Notes: generated by a model not told the origin, from the sequence alone. Shown: positions 22,834-35,653, counted from the stretch's first letter. The stretch: 64,000 nucleotides of DNA from Ophiodon elongatus (GCA_016806645.1 JACSYO010000471.1:361001-425000); one strand, 5' to 3'. Numbers and translations are program-made.

Positions 22834-22895
22834 GTGAGGGGGAGGGAGGGGTGGAGGGGGGTGAGGTGGGTGAGGGGGGGTGGGGGGGGCGGAGT
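22834..22895 (+). other. G-rich, G-quadruplex-prone tract on the plus strand
   Basis: Successive G-runs of 3 to 8 separated by A, T or GA over about 60 bp. They satisfy the G-quadruplex pattern on the plus strand, the foxp4 template strand. Confidence 0.6.
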
Positions 22896-23184
22896 GAAAG
22901 GTAGATGGAAGAGAAATTTTGAGAGCGACAGATGTATGGGTATCAGGAGGGAAATTGACAAATGGCATGAAGGTGAAATAGATGAGTAAACTGAGACTTA
23001 AATACATTGAGATTTAATTTTCTTATTTGTGCGTCGTGAAGAGGGTATGTGATGAATTTAATCTGCTTGACCCTCAGTCCCCCATGTATTGAAAACTAGG
23101 TTGACATGGGTGACAAGAATTCATAAAATGCACACAGAGCAAACACAATTTCAGCCTTCAGTCTTTGAGCCTTCTCAAGTCTAA

Positions 23185-23187
<3 letters not shown>

Positions 23188-23241
<54 letters not shown>

Positions 23242-23250
23242 CACACACAG
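23188..23250. repeat. (GT)n-(GC)n-(CA)n compound repeat
   Basis: About 46 bp of GT repeat running into GCGCGCGC and then CACACACA. The tract is partly palindromic and Z-DNA-prone at its junction. Confidence 0.93.
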
Positions 23251-23790
23251 GTCAATTCACCTGTCAATAGTACATGAATGCTCAGTCTCGTAAAAAAAAG
23301 TGGACTGTTCTTCAATTCATATTACGAGAACCTACCATTCAAACAAGAAATTGCTCTATTCCTGACACTGATATTCTCCACCTTCAGCAAGTTACTAACT
23401 TCTTCACTTTAATTACAAAGGATAATTTCTACTTTATTGCGTGAAAAGACTAAATTGTGGCAAAAATAGAAAGAGGAAGTATATTTTGCCTTTAGGTGAG
23501 ACATAATTTCATTTATGATCAAAATTTGCATTACAAGAATGATAAAGTGAATAGATTTAATATTACCTGAAAATGAGCAACAGTGACTCACAATAATAAA
23601 GGGTTATAATGGATAAAAATAGTAGTATAAAAAATATAAATAAATAAATATCAAAGTGGACATGATACAATTTTATACATCGGCTTTCAAGTCGGGCACT
23701 TTGCATTTCCTAGTTAATTAATAGATTGGATCAGAGCGAGTTTAATCAAATATAATTGAATAAGTCCACAGTAAAAACAGGCCAGACTTT

Positions 23791-23954
23791 AAAGGAGACA
23801 TGCAGAGAAAATGATAGCATGTCCACTTTTCAAATTAATTGAATTTTAGTACTTTTGAACTTGGTCCAAGCTGTTACAGAGGTAATTAATTCACATCCTA
23901 TCCAAAGTGCTAAAACAAGATGATATCCCCCATTCAGTATGGTTGCGCACACGC

Positions 23955-24002
<48 letters not shown>

Positions 24003-24191
24003 TTTTTGTTTAAAAAAAGCTAAATAAAAGTCAACACTGTTGCACGCCAATGACAGTTTATAATGTATTCCATGTAATTGTTAGTTTTCAGTTCCTCTTG
24101 CTCTTTCCTCCTTACTTTTGTCTTACAGGCCGCAACTAAAATATTAATAATTTCTCAGGCGGTTCTCATTGTATTGAAAAATGTCTCCTTT
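23791..24191. mobile_element. Possible MITE with AAAGGAGACAT terminal inverted repeats
   Basis: AAAGGAGACAT at 23791-23801 is repeated in inverse form, ATGTCTCCTTT, at 24181-24191, about 400 bp apart, each flanked by TT/AA. AAAGGAGACAT is a terminus I recall from common teleost repeats. The interior is AT-rich and contains a CA microsatellite. Eleven bases of inverted repeat is modest evidence, and the interior could equally be conserved non-coding DNA. Confidence 0.35.
23949..24001. repeat. (CA)n microsatellite
   Basis: About 53 bp of CA repeat with CG interruptions at its left end. It lies inside the possible MITE at 23791-24191. Confidence 0.94.
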
Positions 24192-24929
24192 ATAATTTAT
24201 CAGAGAAAGAAAAATCTTTGTTATAGTGACAAGCATGCTAATTAATAGAAGTAGAAGGAACATTGAGAGAAGTCATATTAATTTGGAACATGCTAATATT
24301 AATAGAATAATTTATGGCGCAGTATAAATAAATTAATAGAGTATTTCGTTTGAAAAAGGGATGCCTTCATTTCAAATTAGGAGAAAAGAGCAAAAAAATT
24401 TCTGCCTCTTGGACAAGGACATTAATAACAGTGCTTTATCACCAAAAGAGAAAAGGAAAAGACAAACTAAACATGCACTGTTCACTTTTATCATGCATCA
24501 ATATTTCAGTCAGCTAATGAAAACTGGATGAGCAACACTTGTATTTCCTGCCTTGTTATTTTCATTTGCTGTTTAAGGAATTTCTGACTGGTAAATTTGT
24601 GCCGAATCTGCGAAAGGCCGATTTTTTTTTTTTTTTTTTTAAACAAGATGCCTCTTACTCTTCCCTTTGGCTTCATGTAAACTAACAGCTGTGTGCCAGG
24701 CAGTGGATGAGAAAGGCAGAGAGTAACAAAGACTGAGAGTGAGTGAGAGAGAGAAGTGGACTGGGTCATTACCATCCTTATTACTCCTCATTAAAATACA
24801 CCCATCACAAAGACATTCTGCTGCGTGTGTGTATGAGTGTGCCTGCACGCATACGCATGTCACCGAGGAAGTGCGCGTGTGCGCGTTTCTGGTGTTCCTG
24901 ATGTGCACATGTGCGTCCTTATGCAAAAG

Positions 24930-25170
24930 TGACAAAAAAAGAACAATATAATTGGAGAAATGTACGCAGTAATAATAGGTATTCAGAAAATGATAATTCA
25001 TATTAAACAGGGTGCACAAAGTCAGCCTCATTTGCATGTTTTAGATTATATGCATTTCAAAAGTAATTTCCGCAGGGCATATGAATGACATTAATTCCCG
25101 GGCGGGTTCTGCTATAGACCTCAAACTATCAAACACTCAAACATTTAACAGATGAAAAAAAGAGGGAGCT
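24930..25170. promoter_or_regulatory. Candidate conserved non-coding element with a perfect octamer
   Basis: A high-complexity AT-rich block free of simple repeats. It contains the octamer ATTTGCAT (25030-25037), a second near-octamer TATGCATTT, and several TAAT words. Octamers bind POU-domain factors. Enhancer status is inference from texture; no alignment was possible. Confidence 0.35.
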
Positions 25171-26261
25171 GATGCCTTGGCAAGGGGAGATTTCAAGGTT
25201 AAAGTATTTGAATGTGAATTTTTAAACTTCTGTCTTGGTTTGTTTAAAGTTGCTCCACAGCTAGACGAAGAGTTCCAGTAATTTGGAGATTCAGCGAACC
25301 ACGGATGTTTTTTTCTTTTCTTACTTAGCTGTATGTGTGCATATGTGTGTGTGCGTGTCTGTGAGCGAGAGAGTGTGTGCCTTCCTGTACCAGTCCGAGA
25401 ACGACACCTCTCTTCCTAATCCAGCACCATTTCCTCAGCAATAAGCTTGAATTGGTCTGACTCACTTTGTGAGTCATGTGCTTATGTCACTCCAGAACCA
25501 GACTAGCAAAATCCAACAGAGGGAAAGAAAAGACCAATCCAATAGCCCCACATTAACTGATCCCGAGTGATGGAGGGGGTCGAAAAAGTGATGAAAAGGA
25601 TGAGAAAAAGGAAGTGGCGAGAGGAGGGGTGGGGGCCGGGGGCGAGAGACAATGGCAAGTGCGGGCAGAGAGGGAGAGGGAGACAGAGGGTTCCCTCTCC
25701 TCATGTGTTCATGCCGAGAGGAAGACCCCGGGGCAGGAAACAGGCTGGATGAATGTGTGATTCCAGTGGAAAACTCTGGATGCCATGGACAACATTCTTC
25801 TCTTATTAGGGAATCTGGTCGGCAGCCATATTATAGCGCCTGACTCATTACTGCGTATGTGTGTGTCTATCAGGCAGACACACACACATCATCAAGATGT
25901 TCCCCACCTGTTATTCTCGCTAACTTTTGGCCAAGGCACAAAGTCATGGCTAGAGGAGAGGGGGGAGAGTAGCGAGAAGAAAGTGTATATGAGGGAAAAA
26001 AATGAAAGTGCTCTGCATGTCTGTGTCTTGTTTGTGGTTTGTTTTCATCTGTAAACAGAGCTGCCGCTGTGAGTATGTTAACATGTCATTATCTCATTAA
26101 GAATTGATGGCTTCTGCACAGAGAGTTCAAACTGTTTTGTTTGTGAGCGTTCAACGACTGATGTTGTACAAACACAACAACCACAAAACACACATGTCCT
26201 ACAGTACAGCTGACACACACAGATGTGAGGAGTAGATGGTAGCAAAACGCTTGATGCATCA

Positions 26262-26263
<2 letters not shown>

Positions 26264-26306
<43 letters not shown>
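26264..26306. repeat. (CA)21 microsatellite
   Basis: About 43 bp of pure CA repeat on the plus strand. Confidence 0.94.
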
Positions 26307-26308
<2 letters not shown>

Positions 26309-26844
26309 TTTAACAGAATCCTTGTCAATGTGTGTTAAGTTTAAAAACACAGATTTAAGTAAATACATTGATGGACAAAAGTGGCACTTGTCCCTCTTTT
26401 TCCCTGCCTCCCTCCCCTGTCACTGTGTCCCCTGGCCACCTGTTTTTGTTGCTGATGTTTAAGCACTCTCAGTGATGTGAAGCATTTTGTGTAAGCAGAC
26501 TTCAGAGAGTGAAGGGGGCGAGTGAGGAGGGTGGGAGAGCTATCTGGGGGCAATAAAAGTGGGCTAATTGGGGCCTGGGAAACATGTTTGTTTTCTCGCT
26601 TGGTCTTTCCCCCCCCCCCTTTCATTATTTTTCCCAGCCAGTCACTGCAGATCTGTTCATCTGAGATAGACGAGTGGAGAAAGCAAAGAGGATTAGATTC
26701 TGTAAGACACAAATCGTTGCACGCACATGCACGTATAGATGTGCAACTGCGCTCACACGGACACACACACACACGGCCGGATTTAACATACCATAAGGTA
26801 GCCGTGGGGTGTGTGTGTATTGAACAAGATCTGTCTGTCTTAAC

Positions 26845-27070
26845 CAAATGACCAACAGGGTGCACATGGCTCTCCATTGGTCCACTCTGCTTCATCAATA
26901 GCCTGCTGCTCGGCCTATTCAGCAGCAAAGAGCTTTCCTATGGCTGCAGCTCAACGCTGGATCAATGCTATGAGCAATGCAGACAAACTGCTGTTAAACA
27001 GACTGGCCCCTGCCTTGAAGGACCGTCACCACACCGGCTCCCCCAGGCTCGGATCGTTCCACTAATGGAG
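26845..27070. promoter_or_regulatory. Candidate conserved non-coding element
   Basis: About 225 bp of high-complexity sequence of even base composition set among pyrimidine-rich and microsatellite DNA. The plus strand has a 62-codon open frame (26877-27065), but no splice sites frame it and I recognise no domain, so I treat it as non-coding. Its texture, with no simple repeats and many balanced words such as TTCCTATGGCTGCAGC, resembles conserved regulatory DNA. Confidence 0.3.
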
Positions 27071-27429
27071 GTCTCCGCTGGGGCCCCCGAGGGCCCCTAA
27101 CCACCAAACAGGCCCCTGAGGATTCCTCCCCCACCCTCTTCTCTCCTCAATCTCTCTCTCTGTCATCCCCTCTGTCCCTCAATCGTTTCTCCATCCACAT
27201 GGTTGTATTGACCTCCACATCTTTAATCAGGAGTGCTGACTTGTCCTCATGTGGGCATTTGCGTGTGTTCGCAACATTCATGGTAATATGGAGTGTATGT
27301 GTTTCAAGTGCTGACGGTAAAAGTCCAGCTTGACTGTTTCAGGTAGTGAAAAATGGAGAAAAAAAACATTCCCTCTCTTTCTCCCCCTCCCCCTGAGCGT
27401 TTCTGGGATCCCTAACCGCATGACTCCTG

Positions 27430-27720
27430 ACTAGTCATTCTCTTCGCCCCTGCATTTGTCTTCTTTAATAACAGTGAAAATAGCAAGAGATGAAGAAAGA
27501 GCAATGGAAAGAACCTGCATATTTGTCATTTCCGATTGTTTACCTTTTTCACGGCAAATTGATTTTTACATCTCCTGTTACTGGAAGCTCTCTGGGCTCG
27601 ACTGCCAGGCCTGTCCGGCTCTGGCCTCCGCTGCCAAACCCCGTCTCTGGGCTTTATGACCTGGCTCTGGGGAGGACTTTTAAGGCTTTCAACTCACAAG
27701 TCATTTCAATGATACAATAC
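27430..27720. promoter_or_regulatory. Candidate conserved non-coding element
   Basis: A second high-complexity block following a C/T-rich stretch, with forkhead-like TTGTTTAC at 27536-27543. It is not supported as an exon. Regulatory function is inferred only from composition and its place in a developmental gene's 5' intron. Confidence 0.25.
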
Positions 27721-28599
27721 TGCTTTTGTCCTAACCAGCTTTGTTGTTTTCTTTCTCTCCCTGCCGCCTCTGACTCTCTCTTTCTTTTCCTCTCTTTTCA
27801 TCTCTCATTCCCAAATCCTTTTTCACTGGCTGCTGTAAGTGTGAGTCGACAAAAAGACTCGGGCCTTTTTCCTGTCCATACCTGTTTGTTTGCAGAAAAG
27901 GTGGACTTGTTGCATCATGATGGTTTGACTATCAAACACAAAAGACAAGTTGTAGGACACACACACTAAAACCCTCCAGCTGACATTTAAGGTTTGCTGT
28001 GGAGTGGGCCTGGTTGAAGCAGGCTAGAGTTTCACTGCGGTGGCTGGGCGGTGCGCTGTGGTTCGGATCTTCCTGGGTTCTGGTAGGACTGAGGTTTTCC
28101 TGCAGGGACCTCCAGTGAGCCAGGCAGCAGGCCTGAGCTAAACTGAGGCCAGAGACCAGAATAGTCCTCAGTACAGAGGACAGGCCTAATGGTGTGTTTG
28201 TAAGGGCAAACCCAAACAAACAACCTGCAGTTTGAATTGAAGGACTGAGCCTTTTAGGCCAGATGCTGTCGAACGGGAGAAACACACACAAACACACGCA
28301 AACACACGGTGTGTATGTATACAGAGAAGCAGGGGCTGAAATAGACTTGTGGCAAGAGAAGTGCACCACGTACCTCCAGACTAAAGTCATGGCATCAGCA
28401 CTGCGCACATGTCTGGACTTCTGCCTTGCACACAGCCTCTGTGTGTGTTTTGTGTGAGTGTGTGCGTGCGTACGCATGCTAACTAAGGTTCTCTCCATAT
28501 TCACACTAATGAGAGAAAATGGCCAGAAAACCTCTTCTGTAATTACTCCCCAAGGAGCCAGGTTTCAGCATGACCATGGTGCATAAACAAATACACGCT

Positions 28600-28633
<34 letters not shown>

Positions 28634-28642
28634 CACACACAT
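28600..28642. repeat. (CA)n microsatellite
   Basis: About 43 bp of CA repeat with one CG interruption and a CATACAG end. Confidence 0.93.
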
Positions 28643-29984
28643 ACAGTATACCAATACATCTGAAACAGCATGAGGCTGACATTTAAATGTGTTCACCTGT
28701 TGAAAAATGTGTGTGTGTATGGGAGCTTGTGTGAAAGTGAAAGAGAAAATAATATTGGTAATAATATCATATAATAATGGAAGTTAAGGACGTCTGCTAA
28801 TTAGAACTCCAGTAGTTATTGTGTGTACATGTATGAAAGGACATGTTGTAAACATACAGTAACACCATTCAACTCACAATTAGTCCCTTCTCAACTTCGC
28901 CTAAACAAAGTGGTTGAACTCAGTCCAATCTCTTGTAATGGCAAATCTAAATGGAGCTTTATATTAAAAATGTGAGTCTTGCGTTATGCGAGTGTGTGTG
29001 TGTGTTGAGAAGAGTGAGAGAACGATAATGGGGCACAGTACATAAGGTCAATGTTTTTTATGAAATCGTTGTCTTTGTCACCCTGCATCAGTTCTGACTT
29101 TCCTGCATTTAATAGCGCCTTTAATTCAGCCAATGTTAGCCTGCAGCAGCTTTTCACAACTACAATAGTCTTATCAGCACACACACACAGTCCATATTTG
29201 AAAACCTCCTCACACAAAGAAGCAGAGATATACGTCAAAATCATGCAATCATTTTGTCTGTCTGTGAGTGAATAGTTTAGTCGTTGTAGACTCTCACACA
29301 CACACACACACTCGCGCACACTCCCTGCCCAGTGTTTGTGGTGGCGGAGCACAGCTGGAAACATCTGGATGTATTTTGGAAGTGTTTACATTTCCAAAAT
29401 GCTGAAAAACTACACAGAAAGAGAGAGACAGGATTCTGAAAAACATTGCAGGTGCCAGAAGAGTAATAAAGAAAGGAGCGAGTCCCAAATGAAGATTGTT
29501 TAAAATCTATCACAGTGGAGTTAGTTCACTTACACACACACATGCTCATAACCGTTGGCCAATTGCAGTTATTGCCATAATCCTAATCCAACAATAACTG
29601 ACATCTGGTGCACTAATTGGCAGACTACAGCTTCTCTGTCTGAGTTTTGTCCCATCAAGCTTCCCTTACTGTGGCTGCTCGAATGAAAACAGGGACTTTG
29701 CCCATCAGCTTCGCCACGCACCGAGTCTTTACTGCTTACCAGCTGACAACCACTCTTACGCACTCACCACCACACACACACACACAACACAGCAATTTCC
29801 GCCGACACGCACACACACGGAAACTCGTGTGATGCATGACTACAGACACACACACATACACAAAACAGCTGCATTTCCATTTTACTTCCCCTAAATGACG
29901 AAAACACAAAAACAGTTGGACTTCATTCTGCCTAATCAAAGTTGACATCAAGTACATCTCTGTGAGATGACGTCAACAATGGAG

Positions 29985-29986
<2 letters not shown>

Positions 29987-30031
<45 letters not shown>
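29987..30031. repeat. (CA)22 microsatellite
   Basis: About 45 bp of pure CA repeat on the plus strand. Confidence 0.94.
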
Positions 30032-30034
<3 letters not shown>

Positions 30035-30769
30035 TTAGGATGTAATTTCAGTGATTGGGTGTAATTTACCAGTGTAAGTTGAAACCAGACAGGGCAACTA
30101 GAGTGATCCCTGGTAGATCAAAAACAAACCATACATATTGGGGTTGGGGGGGGGGAACGCACACAAACTCATGCACAGGCATGCTGAAAACTAAACACAC
30201 TCATAGTGTCTTGTGTTCTTTTACATAGAAAAAGGCCCAGTTTGTCTTAGGTGTTACATTCAATGTGCTCGAATTTACAAGAAATTAGTTCTGGAATATT
30301 GTCCCACGCAAAAGTGTCCTCTGGGATCTCTCTAATCCGCTCAGGTATGCCACTTTCCCATGGTCCAACCTACCCTCAGCACACACACACACATACACAG
30401 GGGAGATTATTAAAGCGACCTCGTGGCACATGGAGGTTCCTGATGGATTTAACATCAGGAATGATTGTTAACTTTTAGGACTAAAAAGACTTGGAGTGAC
30501 TCCTGAGAAAAACAGAGCTCTTAGCCAGACAAATGGATCACATGACAACTGGGCCGCAGCAGCAGGGACCCCTGGGAAAACGGCACAGTGCCATCTCTCA
30601 GATCACACAGACTCAGGGAGCCAAGCTGTAATGACGCCGTGCGGCTCTCCATCATATTTAGGTATGAATATACCATTCACGTGTACGGGTTGAAGTGGGT
30701 TTTTGCCGAGAATATGTGCATCACAGTCAAGTGGTAAAATAAAAAGAAAAAAAGAAAAAAAAAGATAAT

Positions 30770-31420
30770 CACCGTGAAATAAATTAAACCTATTAAGAGG
30801 AACATATGCTCAAGGTGACAGAAGAAATTAATTTGGCTCAACTATTGAGACCCATACCTCCACCCCGCTATAGGATTTCTACCAAACTAATTATCACGCT
30901 CCACTTTCAGAAATAATAAGGAAAGTACTTAATAGGTTAGGATTCACCCCTGCATTCATATGTCCATTTAACATCCCTGCTTTCATGCCCACACACTCTT
31001 GCCTTAATGCAATTTCACATCCGTGATTTAAAATAGAAGAAGGAATTATATTTCAAGTGGTGTCAGGATTAGAATATACAAGCAGTGATATTAAAATACT
31101 GTAAGGTCTTCTGTGTGTGCACCGAGCCTTTCTGAGTGGCTGAAGCAGAGGTAAAGATGTTAAATAATGTTTTTGTCACAGTTTAAGACGACAGAGGAAT
31201 TACAATGAAACCACAGATCTCTGATTAGTCTTCTCTCACTGTATATTAATTTGGCTCCCTCTCTGCTTTATGCTGGTTTTAATTTTTAAACAGAGCACAG
31301 ATATGGAAAGACCCCCAAGTGTGTGCTCCTACGCCAGCAACCAAAGTCTGTTTATCTAGTCAGCCATTTGCTCCAATTATAACAACATCCAAATGCAACT
31401 ATTGTTTCATTTCAAACATT
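30770..31420. promoter_or_regulatory. Candidate conserved non-coding block, TTAATTTGG-rich
   Basis: About 650 bp of repeat-free, A+T-rich, high-complexity sequence. It has two copies of TTAATTTGGCTC (near 30829 and 31246) about 420 bp apart and several TAATTA/ATTAAT words. I see no exon. The repeated motif and texture suggest a regulatory module; conservation is untested. Confidence 0.35.
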
Positions 31421-33215
31421 CTTTAAAATTAAAATCACTTTTTTGTGTTTTTATCCCCCTACTTGCGCACCACTGAATTAGCATTTCAGCACCCCAGGCT
31501 ATGGGGAAAGTGTGAAGTCAAAATGCAGGTTAGGCCAGTTTTGTTCATTATCAGTGCAACACAAGTTAAGCATAAAATACATGAATAAAAAAAAGATTAA
31601 GCAAGCCCTTAAGATAAGTTTTATCAAATTTATGTTTTTCATTACTTATTTTTCAAAGACTATAAATGCAATACAACATTAATCATGCATTTGTGATGAT
31701 CTTTCTGTGAACTACAGCTCTTTTTTTCTCCATTTAAAATGTACCCGTCTGTACTTTGCTTATTTCTCCATGTGTGAAATGTCGCTGAGCTCCGTGTCTC
31801 TGTAATGTTTTGCCCTGTGAGAGGTAAAAGGACGCCAGTCAGGGAGAGTAAAGGAGTCAATATCCTGATGAAGTCTGAGAGGATTACTACATGTCACTTC
31901 GTCTAAGTACAGCTCACACCACAGAGTATATACTCGACACATGACCACCAACATCTTCTGTCCCCAAATGCATCAGCTGAGCTACTGTCAGAAACATCAA
32001 AATAAAAAAATAAAGGAAAGAAACGCAGAGACTGTGAGGGAGAGGTCTATTAAGTGCTGTGGTTTTCTATTAAACTCTAGTGGAGGCGGGGGAGAAAAGG
32101 GGAAGAGGAGTTCACATTATCTAAGAGAATTCCAATTAACACTCTCCCCCTCAGTAATTAGCTACTAAAATAGCTAGCGAACAAACCCAAAATCCCAACC
32201 CTGACGCCACCACGGTGCCTAATTAATTCTCAAATCAGGAGCATCTAATGCAGAAAAGAACCTGATAGTGTAGATGACAGGCAGACAGGTCAGAATAAAC
32301 CATGAGGACGAGTGTTTAAGTGTAAATTAAAAACGAAACTAACAAAAAAAATTTGCCTGCTTGTGAGCTTAGTGTTTTCTGTTCCTCATTATATCTGTAT
32401 GATTTTAGGATACTTTTCTTTTGGAATGTCTTCATATTTTAATAGAGAAAACTTTAGTAGTTAGTGTAACGGAACTAAAATAGAGCTAATTAGTTGATGC
32501 AAAGACAAAAGCAAATGCCATTCATTTATCTCAATGCGGGGGAAAAAGTTAAATAAGTGGGATAAAACAAGAGATACAAAACAAAAGAAGGAGTATATTG
32601 AGCGATCTAGGTCGATTAAAAAGAGGGGAATGAGGGAAGGAAATCCGAAGCGAGAGACAAAGCCAGAAAAGCAGATATCTTTTAGCCGTCTGCCGCTCAT
32701 TTGCTCCTTGACTGGTCAGTTCTTCCACTGTTTAATGCAAACAGATGAGGCCTTTTCTCGCTCTTTTTCCAAATCCTTTCTTTTTAACGGTGGCTTCTTG
32801 GCCCCTGCAGTAACGTCAGCACAGCGTCTATTAAAACAGCATGTGGCCCAGACTGCTACACACACACACACACACACAGAAACACACATGCATAGAAACA
32901 CACAGCCTCTGCACTTGGACGCTTTTGGTGAACTTTTAACCTCTTTCCATGAATTGACATCTGGGGTATGGAGGTTAAAGGTGTGCCGAAGGTTTTTACA
33001 CAAATTGCCGTGCGCACACAGCGATGTAGATGAAATGTATAGAATTAGAGGTAAGTATCATTAAGTCATCTATCTGCAGCTCCTATCAGTGACTGGATAA
33101 CTACAAGAGAGATAAACTCAATCAGCCAACAACCCACCTGGCCACAAGGTGGGCTGTAGGATCTTAAGATATTAATACCAGCCTAGTTAATCTGCTTTTC
33201 AATATGCACCTGGCG

Positions 33216-33222
<7 letters not shown>

Positions 33223-33259
<37 letters not shown>
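33223..33259. repeat. (CA)n microsatellite
   Basis: Thirty-seven bases of CA repeat on the plus strand. Confidence 0.93.
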
Positions 33260-33263
<4 letters not shown>

Positions 33264-33537
33264 ATGGACAATATAGAGTAGCTCCTGCAATAGCTTTTAA
33301 TATATAGAGATACCCATCAGGTAGATTTTACACAGATCTTCGCAGCCCACACACACATACAAATGCATGTAAACTAAGTCACACACCCACAGACACAGTG
33401 GCACATAAAAAAAACACGCTGTCACACGCTGATCTGTATCTGGACAAGTCAAACTGTGATAAAGTCACTCTTCAACTACAGCAATCGATGGAAGTAATTT
33501 ATTTACCTCACCAGGCAATTTCTGCTCTGTCTTCAGA

Positions 33538-33565
33538 GAGGAGAGAGAGAGAGAGAGAGAGAGAA
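33538..33565. repeat. (GA)n microsatellite
   Basis: About 28 bp of GA repeat, continuing as degenerate AGAAAGAGACAGA. Confidence 0.88.
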
Positions 33566-33839
33566 AGAGACAGAAGGAGATTTGGCAAGCATGTGTGAGT
33601 GGTGTGTAAATTAATCTAGCAGCAGTGAGATCCAGAGCCATGTATAAGTCCATAAAACAAGAGGAGGTTAAAGCAGCTCACATCATACACACACACATCA
33701 GGCAAAGGTCCAACACCAAAACCACTTCTTCCAGAAAGAGAAGAGACGTGAAATGTCATCTAGGTTCCATTAATGTGATGTGCTATCCCTGGATGCCACT
33801 AAAAAGAGGAAAAAAGAGTTAAGAGTCCATTCTCCTCTT

Positions 33840-33867
33840 TTTTCTTTCTTTCTTTCTTTCTTTCTCT
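33840..33867. repeat. (TTTC)n tetranucleotide repeat
   Basis: About six TTTC units on the plus strand, flanked by T/C-rich sequence. Confidence 0.88.
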
Positions 33868-33990
33868 CCATTCAAAAGCAACACACATGGAGAGAAAGGC
33901 CTGTCCACGGTCCTTAACTTTAACTCAATGAAATAAAAGGCACTTAACTAAGCCTCAATGATCGATACAAACTCTGCTGCTGGTTGGTGC

Positions 33991-33994
33991 TCAC

Positions 33995-34028
<34 letters not shown>
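33991..34028. repeat. (CA)n microsatellite
   Basis: Thirty-eight bases of CA repeat with one ATAT interruption. Confidence 0.9.
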
Positions 34029-34525
34029 TTATCCCACCTCCTCAGATGCTCATGCATATGCATGTCCATTGTGATTTATGCATCCTGGCGGGGGTGTGAG
34101 CCTATCTGAGAGCAAGGCCAACACACAGGTCAGCTCATTTGTAAATCAGTTGCCTATTTATGGCTGTGTACGTGTGAGTGTTTGTGTGTGTACGTGCATA
34201 TGTGTAGCTGTTTGTGCCTATAAATCTGTGTGTATGTGCATCTGGGTAGAGGTCAGTGTTGGAAACAGGCTCATAATCACTGTAGCGCCTTCATTCATTA
34301 TATTTATTGAATTCTTTCCAGCTTCTGCTCTCGGTGTGTGTAAATCACACAAGTTCTACACTATTGGTTGCCGTCCATACAGTGCGTGTGTCCGTGTGTG
34401 TGTGTTCCAAGTCATGTCCGCTGAGTGCTGACTGCTTCTGCCAACCGGCGCTCTGACCCCGCTCTTTGCAACAGGAAGTCACCCAACTTTCTGACCTCTC
34501 TTATTATTCCCAGGGAAGGTTGGGG

Positions 34526-34552
34526 AAAGGCCTTTAGAAAAAGGCCTTCCCA
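34526..34552. repeat. Short palindrome around AAGGCCTT
   Basis: AAAGGCCTTTAG is followed directly by AAAAAGGCCTT, giving an inverted repeat of about ten base pairs with almost no loop. It sits in high-complexity sequence. Confidence 0.6.
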
Positions 34553-35201
34553 TCAGAGGGGCTGTCAGTTAATGGGGTCCCCATGGTCTCCTCTCTACTT
34601 TGCACTGGATTATGGGTAAAAATAGGACAAGATCTACACCAGAAGTGGTGTTGGGGGTTAAAAATACGTTAATTTGTGGCATAATTTGAGAACTGAGCCT
34701 TCTTTGCACACAAAGTGAAGAAAACAGTGTGTGCTTTCCTTTGTGGAAATTCAGTGGTGTTGCTCCACCCTCCTCCCACCTCCTCTGAACAACAGATTTG
34801 GGCTAATAGGGCAGCTGCTTGTCCCCCCCTTAAGCCCCGCTACGCTGCTCCCCCTGCAACCCTTCCACCCCATCTCCCTTCCCAAAAAAAGCCCAGGAGG
34901 AAGCCTGTTGTTTTCAACTTGTTTTTGACACGGCTGCAAATGGAAAAGTTCCAACTGTTGGAACGGTCATCCCAGAAAAAAGCTGATTTGATTTGGCCAC
35001 TATTTTCCTTCAGTGTTGGTTAGGGTATATTTCCAGAACATGTAAATGATAGCAATGAAAGGAATAAAACAGTGTGCTGTCCGTTTATCCACCGTTCTGT
35101 CTTTCCTTTTCTGTTTTGCTACGTTGTCAACACAGGCAACCATATCCCAGAAATAAACCCTGCATTAGACCGGCCAGCAACCACGGTTTGTAACGTCATT
35201 A

Positions 35202-35203
<2 letters not shown>

Positions 35204-35240
<37 letters not shown>
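35204..35240. repeat. (CA)n microsatellite
   Basis: Thirty-seven bases of CA repeat on the plus strand. Confidence 0.93.
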
Positions 35241-35241
<1 letters not shown>

Positions 35242-35651
35242 AGTTCCTACTTTCCAAAATGCAAAAAAAATGTAATCTGGAAAGCAAGTGCCTGGATATA
35301 CAAAAAAAGGAAATATGAAAATATTGCAAGCTATTGCAACACAAAAAAATAATACCAGGGGAAACACTATGGAGATAAAACCCCTCAAACACACACGATC
35401 AGTCCCTTGTGGCGTGTGTAAGTGAGCTCATGGAGATGTTTCAATGATTTGAAAACTACTGTGAGTGTGCGCCAAATCACATAAGACAGCAGGGTTTGAC
35501 CTCGATGTGTGTTCATTTGTGTTTGTTTGTGTGTCAGCGTGTATTTGTGTGTATGTGTGTGTTGGGGGTGCCCATGTGTGTAACTGGAGCCAAACTGTAA
35601 GCCATATGCCATTCTCCCTCTGGTGCCAGCAACACCACTCCCCAAACCAGA

Positions 35652-35653
35652 CA

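Noticed and set aside
26341..26928. 195-codon minus-strand frame with little simple repeat
   Set aside because: I recognise no domain, the composition follows local base bias, and no splice signals define an exon. The part over 26845-26928 overlaps the candidate CNE.
27490..27969. 159-codon plus-strand frame
   Set aside because: No domain recognised. It runs through C/T-rich sequence giving Ser/Leu/Phe-rich peptide, typical of a chance frame.
27932..28504. 190-codon minus-strand frame
   Set aside because: No recognisable domain, contains CA- and GT-rich patches, and lacks exon boundaries.
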